Below are positions 1 to 5,342 of a DNA stretch of 11,131 nt, one piece after another; positions within the stretch are counted from its first letter, which is position 1, and the number at the start of each line of letters is the position of its first letter. Made by a program: the position numbers and the translations under genes. The notes beneath the pieces were generated by a model. That model worked only from the letters and a program-made list of their open reading frames with translations. It was not told the origin of the DNA and searched no databases. Origin of the DNA: Candidatus Magasanikbacteria bacterium CG_4_10_14_0_8_um_filter_42_12 (GTDB lineage Bacteria; Patescibacteriota; Patescibacteriia; Magasanikbacterales; UBA922); contig PFLZ01000134.1 in NCBI GenBank assembly GCA_002784795.1, positions 1-11,131 of the forward strand, read 5' to 3'.

Positions 1-204
1 TTGATTGCTGTTGTCATCATCCTGATCGGTGGTTTCCGTTGGATGACTGCTGGTGGAAATGAAGACAAAGTTGGCGAAGCACGAAAAACGATCTTTGCAG
101 GTATTATTGGTCTTGCGATCATTCTGTTCGCTTGGGGTATTACGATTTTTGTGGTCCAGCAACTTGGAAAAGCTTCTGGAGCTGCAGAATTCCAAAATCT
201 TTAG
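1..204 (+). CDS. T4SS-pilin-like small membrane protein, 5' end cut by window
   Basis: This is the C-terminal part of a VirB2/TrbC-like (T4SS_pilin type) subunit. The signal peptide and most of the first membrane helix lie upstream of the window, so the first codon (TTG) is here an internal leucine, not a start. What is visible is the end of helix 1 (VVIILIGGFRWM), the charged loop TAGGNEDKVGEARK, the second helix (GIIGLAIILFAWGITIFVV) and a short tail ending in EFQNL. The same core recurs in seven genes downstream, and the GNED loop is closest to the next gene (311-700). The subunit is expected to sit in the cytoplasmic membrane with both ends outside and the loop inside. A strong hairpin follows the stop codon. 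Family assignment is by motif resemblance only. Confidence 0.8.
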   Translation: MIAVVIILIGGFRWMTAGGNEDKVGEARKTIFAGIIGLAIILFAWGITIFVVQQLGKASGAAEFQNL

Positions 205-215
205 TATATATTGCC

Positions 216-249
216 TATACGAGACCTTGCGTGTGCAGGGTCTCGTATA
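216..249 (+). terminator. Strong hairpin after the first pilin gene
   Basis: The arms 216-230 and 235-249 pair over 15 positions with one G-U pair and a 4-nt GTGT loop. There is no T-run directly after it, so it may stop transcription poorly, protect the 3' end of the mRNA, or work in both directions. It lies 11 nt past the stop codon at 202-204. Confidence 0.55.
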
Positions 250-272
250 CAGCAAGGTTGTACATTTTCCCG

Positions 273-301
273 TGAATAATATTCAACAGAAAGTGTATAA
301 T
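273..301 (+). promoter_or_regulatory. Possible promoter giving a near-leaderless transcript
   Basis: A perfect TATAAT lies at 296-301, only nine bases before the ATG at 311. The -35 region is weak (TGAATA at 273-278 with a 17-bp spacer). Transcription would start at about 307-309, so the mRNA for the next pilin would be leaderless or nearly so. There is no Shine-Dalgarno sequence here, which fits. Confidence 0.4.
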
Positions 302-310
302 CATCATATT

Positions 311-700
311 ATGAAACGAACTCTTGCCTTCCTCACTCTCCTCGTTGTTGGATTTTTTGGACTCATGCACGCATTTCCTGTACTGGCTGCGGATCCTCTT
401 GGGGTCAACTATGGTGCATCGAGTGGACTCTCTGGTCAGGATCTCCGTGTGAGTATCGCGCGTGTGATCAAGTTTATCTTGAGTTTTCTTGGTCTTATTT
501 TTCTCATCCTTACCCTCTACGCTGGCTTCATGTGGATGACTTCTGCCGGCAACGAAGATAGAGTGGGTACTGCAAAGAAAATTCTCTGGGGCGCAATTAT
601 TGGTCTTGCGATTATCTTGTTTTCCTACGCGATTACGCAGTTTGTGATTACCAATTTGTACGAGGTGTCGACGAGCGGGGCGTATAATGCGGCGCAGTAA
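311..700 (+). CDS. T4SS-pilin-like small membrane protein (129 aa)
   Basis: Minimal VirB2/TrbC-like subunit. Residues 1-26 form a clear signal peptide (MKRTLAFLTLLVVGFF...) with cleavage expected near PVLA/AD. Helix 1 spans about 49-75, the charged loop is TSAGNEDRVGTAKK (77-90), and helix 2 spans about 92-115 (GAIIGLAIILFSYAITQFV). A short polar tail without cysteines ends in NAAQ. The open frame extends upstream to about position 53, but that extension runs through the preceding hairpin and only the ATG at 311 puts the signal peptide at the N-terminus. TATAAT lies just upstream and there is no ribosome binding site. The stop codon TAA (698-700) is also the first three bases of the heptamer array that follows. 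Membrane topology is predicted N-out/C-out, as for VirB2 pilins. A role in a filament or secretion conduit is inference. Confidence 0.85.
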   Translation: MKRTLAFLTLLVVGFFGLMHAFPVLAADPLGVNYGASSGLSGQDLRVSIARVIKFILSFLGLIFLILTLYAGFMWMTSAGNEDRVGTAKKILWGAIIGLAIILFSYAITQFVITNLYEVSTSGAYNAAQ

Positions 701-760
701 TTCGTAATTAGTAAAAAGTAAATGGTAATTTGTAAATCGTAATTAGTAAAAAGTAAAAAG
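698..760 (+). repeat. Heptamer array, nine perfect TAANNNG units
   Basis: Nine consecutive 7-bp units fit TAANNNG without a break: TAATTCG, TAATTAG, TAAAAAG, TAAATGG, TAATTTG, TAAATCG, TAATTAG, TAAAAAG, TAAAAAG. The first unit contains the pilin stop codon. The last leads into the ribosome binding site of the four-helix-bundle gene. A 7-bp period puts TAA in each of the three frames every 21 bp, so the array closes all forward frames. Confidence 0.85.
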
Positions 761-768
761 GAAACGAT

Positions 769-1134
769 ATGGGAGGGATAACGTCATTTCAGGATTTGGA
801 CGTGTGGAAGGAAGGACACCGACTCGTTCTCTCCGTGTATCGTGTGACGAAGGATTTCCCAGCAGACGAACGATTTGGTATCATAAGTCAGCTCAGACGA
901 GCATCGAGTTCTATTACAGCAAATATTGCAGAAGGATTTTCGCGGTATTATTTCAAAGATAAAATACGATTTTATTATCAATCAAGAGGATCTGTATCCG
1001 AGGTACAAAACTTTCTTATTTTATCAAAAGATCTTGGCTATCTAGATGAGGAAATCCTCCAAGATTTGAATACACAAGCAACGAAAATACTGCTCTTAAC
1101 AAATGGTCTCATCCGCTCTATCCGCAATCAGTAA
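769..1134 (+). CDS. Four-helix-bundle protein, S23/IVP family
   Basis: This 121-aa protein has the hallmarks of the four-helix-bundle family also called 23S rRNA intervening-sequence (S23) protein: FQDLDVWKEGHRL at the start, VYRVTKDFPADERFG (24-38), the signature QLRRASSSITANIAEG (41-56) and a C-terminal SVSEVQNFLILSKDLGYL. Length is typical. Relatives are encoded inside 23S rRNA intervening sequences or as stand-alone genes, and the fold is shared with Avd of diversity-generating retroelements. Biochemical function is not established. The start at 769 is supported by AAAAGG seven bases upstream, the only good Shine-Dalgarno sequence before any gene here. The gene has no similarity to the pilins around it and lies between heptamer arrays, so it looks like an inserted cassette. 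No rRNA, reverse transcriptase or template repeat is present. Confidence 0.9.
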   Translation: MGGITSFQDLDVWKEGHRLVLSVYRVTKDFPADERFGIISQLRRASSSITANIAEGFSRYYFKDKIRFYYQSRGSVSEVQNFLILSKDLGYLDEEILQDLNTQATKILLLTNGLIRSIRNQ

Positions 1135-1166
1135 TTTGTAAATAGTAAAAAGTAAATCGTAAGTGG
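1132..1166 (+). repeat. Heptamer array, five TAANNNG units
   Basis: Five units (TAATTTG, TAAATAG, TAAAAAG, TAAATCG, TAAGTGG) start on the stop codon of the four-helix-bundle gene, just as the upstream array starts on the pilin stop codon. This array has the same orientation as 698-760 and is followed by the inverted array at 1198-1253, with which it can form an imperfect hairpin. Confidence 0.85.
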
Positions 1167-1190
1167 CACACACCTGACAATCATGCCTTA

Positions 1191-1260
1191 CGAATTGCCA
1201 TTTACTTTTTACCATTTACTTTTTACCAATTACAAATTACCATTTACCATTTACTAATCA
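1191..1260 (+). repeat. Inverted heptamer array, CNNNTTA units
   Basis: Eight perfect CNNNTTA units occupy 1198-1253, with degenerate units on both sides (CGAATTG, CTAATCA). On the minus strand they read TAAATGG, TAATTTG, TAATTGG, TAAAAAG and so on, the same repeat as 698-760 and 1132-1166 but inverted. The arm can pair with either upstream array. The array ends eight bases before the ATG at 1268 and so fills the space where a promoter or leader would be expected. Confidence 0.85.
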
Positions 1261-1267
1261 CTTCCGT

Positions 1268-2572
1268 ATGAATCGTCTGTCAAAAAAATCATTTTTCCTC
1301 GGTCTGGTAGTGAGCCTGGTGTTCGTGCCACTGTTTGTGTTTGCACAGAGTGATGATTCGTATGGACTCAAGGCGACGGCAAATGCTGCAAACCTCACAA
1401 AATATGGGGATAATGTCCCGGCGCTCATCGGAAATGTCATTGGTACGTTGTTGTCACTTGTATCGGTCATCTTTTTTATTCTCATGATCTACGGTGGTCT
1501 CAGATGGATGCTTTCGAGAGGCAACGAAGACCAGAGCAAAAAAGCACTTGATACGATTATTGCGGCGATCATCGGTATCATCATTGTCCTCGCGTCATAC
1601 GCGATTACCACGTTTGTCTTCAATAGTGTGGGAGCAGCAAGTACAGGTGGGGGTGGCGGTGGAACACCTACTGAACAACCAAAAAAAGCTGATGGTGCTG
1701 TTTGTACAGCTGGAACACAGTGTACGTCTGGGGTGTGTACTGGTGGTGTGTGTGGGGTTGGAGGTTGTACCGCTGATACAGATTGTCAGTTAGGATTTAC
1801 GTGCAATAGTGAATCGAAGACGTGCGTCGATGCCGGTTCATGGTGTTTGACCTCTGCTGGTGAATGTAATCCTGGAAATGGACAATGCACTCTGCAGCCA
1901 TTTACCAGTCAAGCATTATGCCAGGCTGATCCAAGATATCAACAGCAAGGTACTATTTCCTGTAATTCCAAATGGGATTGTTATGCTGAATTTGATGACG
2001 CTATCCATGATTGTATAGGTGGATTTTGTAAAGAATTGTCTACGGCAGGTTTGGCTTGTACTACCAATAGTGCATGTAACAACCCAGGTAAGATTTGTGT
2101 TGCAGGATCTTGTGATGCTCTGACGTATTGTTCTGAATCAGTGTCAAATTTTGTTAGTTGTCCAAATGGATATGAATGTGATGTGACGCAAAATGATGCG
2201 AATGGAACCTGTAGAGCTGATGGATCATATTGTCTCCTTCAAGGAAGCGGCGGTACAGAATGTATTCTTAATGTAGGCGGAGGACAATGTGCTTCAAACA
2301 TTACCTTTAAAACTCAAAACGATTGTATGGCTCAACTTGCTGGATTGCAATGTGGTAATGATTATGATTGCTATGCATATGCTAAAACTCATGATAATGG
2401 ATTTGAATCGTTGTATTCTTGCCGAGTTGGGTATTGTGTTCAAATTCCAGAAAGTGAAACAGTCCAGTGTGCAAATAATTCGCAATGTGGTACAAATGAA
2501 AGTATTTGTGTAGGTGGAAAATGTCTTCCTTTAAGTACTATACCTCAGGATTTTGATCCTAATGCTACGTAA
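1268..2572 (+). CDS. Pilin-like protein fused to a 36-cysteine exported tail (434 aa)
   Basis: Residues 1-26 are a signal peptide (cleavage near VFA/QS). Residues 54-81 (helix 1), the loop SRGNEDQSKKALDT and 96-118 (helix 2, ending ASYAITTFVF) form the same core as the neighbouring pilin-like genes. A glycine run (127-132) then links to a tail of about 300 residues holding 36 cysteines (146-419), while the pilin core has none. The tail starts with one C-x5-C-x4-C-x4-C module and continues with two copies of a 16-cysteine block (167-282 and 288-419). The modules look like small disulfide knots, somewhat like Dickkopf-type cysteine-rich repeats, but no exact family is recognised. By topology the tail should lie outside the cytoplasmic membrane. 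No ribosome binding site precedes the ATG. Base composition drops in GC partway through the tail. An adhesive or substrate-binding role is only inference. Confidence 0.85.
   Translation: MNRLSKKSFFLGLVVSLVFVPLFVFAQSDDSYGLKATANAANLTKYGDNVPALIGNVIGTLLSLVSVIFFILMIYGGLRWMLSRGNEDQSKKALDTIIAAIIGIIIVLASYAITTFVFNSVGAASTGGGGGGTPTEQPKKADGAVCTAGTQCTSGVCTGGVCGVGGCTADTDCQLGFTCNSESKTCVDAGSWCLTSAGECNPGNGQCTLQPFTSQALCQADPRYQQQGTISCNSKWDCYAEFDDAIHDCIGGFCKELSTAGLACTTNSACNNPGKICVAGSCDALTYCSESVSNFVSCPNGYECDVTQNDANGTCRADGSYCLLQGSGGTECILNVGGGQCASNITFKTQNDCMAQLAGLQCGNDYDCYAYAKTHDNGFESLYSCRVGYCVQIPESETVQCANNSQCGTNESICVGGKCLPLSTIPQDFDPNAT
1766..2524 (+). repeat. Protein-level tandem duplication of a 16-cysteine block
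   Basis: Codons 167-282 and 288-419 of the cysteine-rich pilin align as two copies. Both have 16 cysteines in the same order, with identical spacing at several steps, including the last three (C-x5-C-x6-C-x4-C). Matching landmarks are WDCYA/YDCYA, GNGQC/GGGQC, GGFC/VGYC and ICVAGSC/ICVGGKC. The DNA copies have diverged, so this is an old duplication. Confidence 0.8.
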
Positions 2573-2578
2573 TAAATT

Positions 2579-3244
2579 ATGTTTAAACAAAGGGTACATT
2601 ATTTTGTTTTATTGTTTAGTTCTTTTTTATTATTTCCTACAATAGCCCACGCAAAAAAAACAATCGATGATGCCCCTACAGCGCTCAACGCTGTAGCTGG
2701 CAGAGTGGGGGTAGAACAAACGACAGTGCCATTGTATGTCGGGACCATCATTCAGACGATTCTCATGTTTAGTGGAATACTGTTTTTCGTCCTCATGGTG
2801 TATGCAGGATTTCGGTGGATGACCGCGCGTGGCGAAGAAGAAAAAATTACCAAAGCAAAGCGTACACTCATCGGCGCTATTATTGGTCTTGCTATTCTGG
2901 TTTCATCATACGCACTGACCAACTTCATCACCACACGTATTATAGAAGGAAAAGCAAATGCAGGTGGAGATATCAATTTTGAAAACAACGACTTTACCAC
3001 ACTTGGCTGTTGTTTTGATAAAGTACGTCATCCTAGCTCTGGTGCAGAGCTCCGTGCTACGACGTGGGCATGGCGGGTCACATCAGAAGGAAATTGTCGT
3101 GAAGAAGGAGAGCGTGTCAGTGCTACGGATGAAATCGCTGGTGCAGGGATGTGGAAGTTCACTCCTGTAGATTCAGAACAGCAATGTGAAGCACTGTATA
3201 CGAGCTTTTGTGAGACAGAAGATTGTTATGATCTTTCCTTTTAA
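2579..3244 (+). CDS. Pilin-like protein with a six-cysteine C-terminal domain (221 aa)
   Basis: The signal peptide is MFKQRVHYFVLLFSSFLLFP..., with cleavage near AHA/KK (25). Helix 1 spans about 52-79, the loop is TARGEEEKITKAKR (82-95), and helix 2 spans about 97-118 (GAIIGLAILVSSYALTNFI). After a linker, residues 140-221 form an extra domain with cysteines at 144, 145, 173, 203, 211 and 216. It is rich in W, E and T and ends CYDLSF. This domain resembles neither the cysteine-rich tail upstream nor any family I recognise. The gene starts six bases after the previous stop with no ribosome binding site, so the two cysteine-tailed pilins are very likely cotranscribed and perhaps translationally coupled. 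The first 70 bases are notably AT-rich compared with the rest. Export and disulfide formation outside the membrane are inferred. Confidence 0.82.
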   Translation: MFKQRVHYFVLLFSSFLLFPTIAHAKKTIDDAPTALNAVAGRVGVEQTTVPLYVGTIIQTILMFSGILFFVLMVYAGFRWMTARGEEEKITKAKRTLIGAIIGLAILVSSYALTNFITTRIIEGKANAGGDINFENNDFTTLGCCFDKVRHPSSGAELRATTWAWRVTSEGNCREEGERVSATDEIAGAGMWKFTPVDSEQQCEALYTSFCETEDCYDLSF

Positions 3245-3248
3245 TAGC

Positions 3249-3276
3249 GTACGGATTACTGATAATCCTGATGTAC
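3249..3276 (+). terminator. Small hairpin after the cysteine-tailed pilins
   Basis: GGATTA (3253-3258) pairs with TAATCC (3263-3268) around a CTGA loop. GTAC at 3249-3252 and 3273-3276 can extend the stem across a 4-nt bulge. There is no T-run, so it is a weak candidate for a terminator or mRNA 3'-end structure. Confidence 0.3.
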
Positions 3277-3295
3277 AGATGTGCAGTGATGTATT

Positions 3296-3323
3296 TTGAT
3301 CTCACAGGTTTTTAGGGTATACT
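3296..3323 (+). promoter_or_regulatory. Probable promoter for the 3422-5299 pilin genes
   Basis: TTGATC (3296-3301), a 16-bp spacer and TATACT (3318-3323) resemble a sigma70-type promoter. It lies in the 177-bp gap after the cysteine-tailed pilins. The transcript would carry a leader of about 90 nt that includes the hairpin at 3344-3359. Confidence 0.5.
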
Positions 3324-3343
3324 TGGGTGACACAAAAGGAGTG

Positions 3344-3363
3344 ACGAGCGTTAGCTCGTTTTC
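3344..3363 (+). terminator. Hairpin with T-run inside the leader (possible attenuator)
   Basis: ACGAGC (3344-3349) and GCTCGT (3354-3359) form a 6-bp stem with a GTTA loop, followed by TTTC. The preceding segment is A-rich (ACAAAAGGA). It looks like a short intrinsic terminator placed between the promoter and the pilin start, so it could reduce read-through into the pilin genes or end a transcript from upstream. Confidence 0.4.
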
Positions 3364-3421
3364 TCAGAAGCAATATTTGTGGATGAAGGGTAAACGCTCT
3401 TCACGTCATGTTTCAAATGGT

Positions 3422-3787
3422 ATGAAGTATATACACACAATTGTTACCGCTCCACTCCTATCAATATTCAGTGCACTCCCAGCATATGCGCAGGGGAGTC
3501 TAAAAGATGCGGGGAAAAATTTAGGTATCGTCTCTACAAAAGCGGGGACATCAGAATCTGATATTGGGAGTGTCGTTGGTATTGTTATCAATGCCGCCCT
3601 CACTCTTGTAGGACTTATTTTCCTTGCTCTCATGGTGTATGCCGGGTATCTCTGGATGACCGCACGAGGAGAAAGTGAGCCCGTCGACAAAGCGAAAAAA
3701 ATCATTGCAGGATCTCTCATCGGGCTCGTGATTGTGTTGAGTGCGTATGCTATTACGGTCTTTGTTACTACAGGATTTACGAGATAG
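3422..3787 (+). CDS. T4SS-pilin-like small membrane protein (121 aa)
   Basis: Minimal subunit: signal peptide MKYIHTIVTAPLLSIFSALP with cleavage after AYA (23), helix 1 about 51-78, loop TARGESEPVDKAKK (80-93), helix 2 about 95-117 (GSLIGLVIVLSAYAITVFV), and almost no tail. I chose the ATG at 3422 because it gives the compact signal peptide seen in its siblings. The in-frame ATG at 3383 would add 13 residues (MKGKRSSRHVSNG) and cannot be excluded. Neither start has a ribosome binding site. The core is very close to the next gene (3904-4284) at both protein and DNA level, so these two are probably the most recent duplicates in the cluster. A gene-free pair of heptamer arrays separates them. 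Confidence 0.82.
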   Translation: MKYIHTIVTAPLLSIFSALPAYAQGSLKDAGKNLGIVSTKAGTSESDIGSVVGIVINAALTLVGLIFLALMVYAGYLWMTARGESEPVDKAKKIIAGSLIGLVIVLSAYAITVFVTTGFTR

Positions 3788-3829
3788 TAATTTGTAATTA
3801 GTAAATCATACATTGTACATAGTACATAG
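3788..3829 (+). repeat. Heptamer array (left arm of a gene-less inverted pair)
   Basis: Units TAATTTG, TAATTAG, TAAATCA, TACATTG, TACATAG, TACATAG keep an exact 7-bp period and begin directly after the TAG stop codon of the pilin gene. The last units drift from TAANNNG to TACATNG. Bases 3786-3806 match the reverse complement of 3864-3891 except for one extra heptamer in the right arm. Confidence 0.75.
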
Positions 3830-3861
3830 TGAGGAGAGTACAGAAAAAAAGTATGTAATTA

Positions 3862-3896
3862 TTATTTACTAATTACCATTTACAAATTACTAGTTC
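3862..3896 (+). repeat. Inverted heptamer array (right arm of the gene-less pair)
   Basis: Units CTAATTA, CCATTTA and CAAATTA (3869-3889), with degenerate units on both sides, are the inverted form of the array at 3788-3829. The two arms can form a hairpin of about 21 bp with one 7-nt bulge and a loop of about 57 nt. The space between the arms has no gene. The array ends a few bases before the ATG at 3904. Confidence 0.75.
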
Positions 3897-3903
3897 CTCA
3901 CTT

Positions 3904-4284
3904 ATGAAACGTTTTATTGTCTTTACTGTCTCACTCGCGTTCTTTCTCGGTGTGGTGTCAAATGCCTACGCGATTGACCTCGGAAACAATTATATCACCA
4001 GTGCCGCAAACAAAGCAGGCTATGCGTCGAATACAGATGAAACGACGTTTGCAGCAACACTCGGTACGGTTGTCAAAACAGCATTATCCTTTGTGGGTAT
4101 TATTTTTCTTTCGCTCATGGTCTATGCTGGGTTTCTCTGGATGACCGCCCGTGGAGAAAGTGACCAAGTAGACAAAGCCAAAAAAATTATCATTCAATCT
4201 ATTATTGGCCTTGCGATTACTGTCGGAGCATATAGCATCACCGCATTTATTGTCCCTATTATTCTCACGCGTACAGCGAAATAA
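3904..4284 (+). CDS. T4SS-pilin-like small membrane protein (126 aa)
   Basis: Signal peptide MKRFIVFTVSLAFFLGVVSN with cleavage after AYA (23). The short mature N-terminus (IDLGNNYITSAANKAGYAS) is followed by helix 1 at about 53-79, loop TARGESDQVDKAKK (81-94) and helix 2 at about 96-120. The tail is only LTRTAK. Closest to the preceding pilin gene (TARGES-x2-VDKAKK in both), suggesting a local duplication. The next pilin starts nine bases after this stop codon, so this gene and the two after it look like one transcription unit. No ribosome binding site is visible. Expected in the cytoplasmic membrane with both termini outside. Whether it polymerises cannot be told from sequence. Confidence 0.85.
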   Translation: MKRFIVFTVSLAFFLGVVSNAYAIDLGNNYITSAANKAGYASNTDETTFAATLGTVVKTALSFVGIIFLSLMVYAGFLWMTARGESDQVDKAKKIIIQSIIGLAITVGAYSITAFIVPIILTRTAK

Positions 4285-4293
4285 TATCTATAT

Positions 4294-4773
4294 ATGAGAT
4301 ATGCGTTTGTTCGGTTTGGGGTTCTCATGAGCATTGTTGCACTAGAATGTTCTTTTTCTTTGTCTGCATCTCCTGTCTACGCGCAGACGCTGAGTAAGGA
4401 TATTATCAGTCAAGTCGATAGTGCTGGAGGAAATGCAGGGTATGCAACATCGTCGACGTCAACGCCTATGGTGTTTTTTGCATCATTTATTTCGGTCATG
4501 CTTAGTATTATTGGGATGCTGTTTTTTGTGCTTTTGATATATGCTGGATATGTTCGGTTGACTGCACATGGAGAAGAAGATCGTTTGAAAAAATCTACCA
4601 AAACAATGGTAGCGGCACTCCTCGGATTGACTATTGTGTTGCTCTCCTACAGTATTACAAAATTTGTCCTTCCTCGTGTGTACAATGCATCCCGGGTCGA
4701 ACCTGTGTATGAAGAAAACAATGATTCTCCAAATACGATATACAATAAAAGTATTGATATAAAATTGTTTTAG
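4294..4773 (+). CDS. T4SS-pilin-like membrane protein, divergent loop (159 aa)
   Basis: The signal peptide runs to VYA/QT (30). The mature N-terminus is rich in S, G and T. Helix 1 is about 58-86, the loop is TAHGEEDRLKKSTK (90-103), and helix 2 is about 105-127 (AALLGLTIVLLSYSITKFV). A polar tail of about 30 residues (RVEPVYEENNDSPNTIYNK...) carries no cysteine. The otherwise conserved W-M before the loop is replaced by R-L, so this subunit has diverged at the membrane/loop boundary. An alternative start at Met12 (4327) would leave a shorter signal peptide. There is no ribosome binding site, and the spacing to both neighbours is under 10 bases, which suggests cotranscription. Confidence 0.82.
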   Translation: MRYAFVRFGVLMSIVALECSFSLSASPVYAQTLSKDIISQVDSAGGNAGYATSSTSTPMVFFASFISVMLSIIGMLFFVLLIYAGYVRLTAHGEEDRLKKSTKTMVAALLGLTIVLLSYSITKFVLPRVYNASRVEPVYEENNDSPNTIYNKSIDIKLF

Positions 4774-4777
4774 GTAT

Positions 4778-5299
4778 ATGAAACATCGATTTATTGCGTT
4801 TGCATGCCTTCTGGCAATGATGGGGAGTATTCCTTTTTTTGTGTATGCGGTTCCTGCGTCAGATGCATTCCAGATGGACGGACAAGTGGACTTTCACGTT
4901 GCTGATGTCAATAAACAAACACAAGCGTTCACAGGATCAAAAGGAGCAGACCTTGGTGGTGTCAAGGACGTTCGTACCGCAGTCGCATCAACGATCCAAA
5001 AATTTCTTGTGGTACTCGGGACCTTGTTTCTTGTCTATATGATTTATGCGGGGTATCTGATTTTGACCTCAGCCGGGATAGAGGAACGTGTTGAAAAAGG
5101 AAAAAGTATATTGCGGAACGCGATTATTGGTCTTATTATTATTTTGTTTTCGTACGCGGCGACATGGTTTGTCCGGTGGCTCTTTCTCGCAACTGGGGAT
5201 GAAGCGTATAAAAATTGTGTGCCTTATTCGATTGATTACAATGGTGACCCTCTCGACGCGAGTGGTAATCTTATCGAAAATCCTCAAAATGGCTGTTAA
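4778..5299 (+). CDS. T4SS-pilin-like membrane protein with two-cysteine tail (173 aa)
   Basis: Signal peptide MKHRFIAFACLLAMMGSIPF with cleavage near VYA/VP (24). A longer exported N-terminal segment (25-66, including QVDFHVADVNKQ) precedes helix 1 (about 68-96). The loop is TSAGIEERVEKGKS and helix 2 is about 113-137 (NAIIGLIIILFSYAATWFV). The tail has exactly two cysteines (147 and 173, the last residue), so a single disulfide closing a 25-residue loop is plausible. W-M before the loop is replaced by I-L, making this the most divergent core of the set. It is the last gene of the pilin cluster: a terminator-like hairpin follows at 5320. It begins four bases after the previous stop codon. Confidence 0.82.
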   Translation: MKHRFIAFACLLAMMGSIPFFVYAVPASDAFQMDGQVDFHVADVNKQTQAFTGSKGADLGGVKDVRTAVASTIQKFLVVLGTLFLVYMIYAGYLILTSAGIEERVEKGKSILRNAIIGLIIILFSYAATWFVRWLFLATGDEAYKNCVPYSIDYNGDPLDASGNLIENPQNGC

Positions 5300-5313
5300 T
5301 ACCCATACCCTAA

Positions 5314-5342
5314 TTGACGAAGACAGGATGGTGCGATATCCT
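5314..5342 (+). promoter_or_regulatory. Possible promoter for the glycosyltransferase gene
   Basis: TTGACG (5314-5319), a 17-bp spacer and TATCCT (5337-5342) would place transcription start near 5350, about 18 bases before the ATG. It overlaps the terminator hairpin almost completely, so one segment may both end the pilin transcript and start the next. The -10 match is modest. Confidence 0.35.

Noticed and set aside
53..310. N-terminal extension of the second pilin reading frame (open from about 53)
   Set aside because: It overlaps the end of the first pilin gene and the 216-249 hairpin, has no pilin-like sequence, and would bury the signal peptide that begins at the ATG at 311.
769..1134. 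Avd gene of a diversity-generating retroelement
   Set aside because: The fold family is shared, but there is no reverse transcriptase and no template/variable repeat pair in the window. The sequence fits the S23 four-helix-bundle group better.
698..1260. CRISPR array
   Set aside because: The period is 7 bp with degenerate units and no spacers. No cas gene is present.
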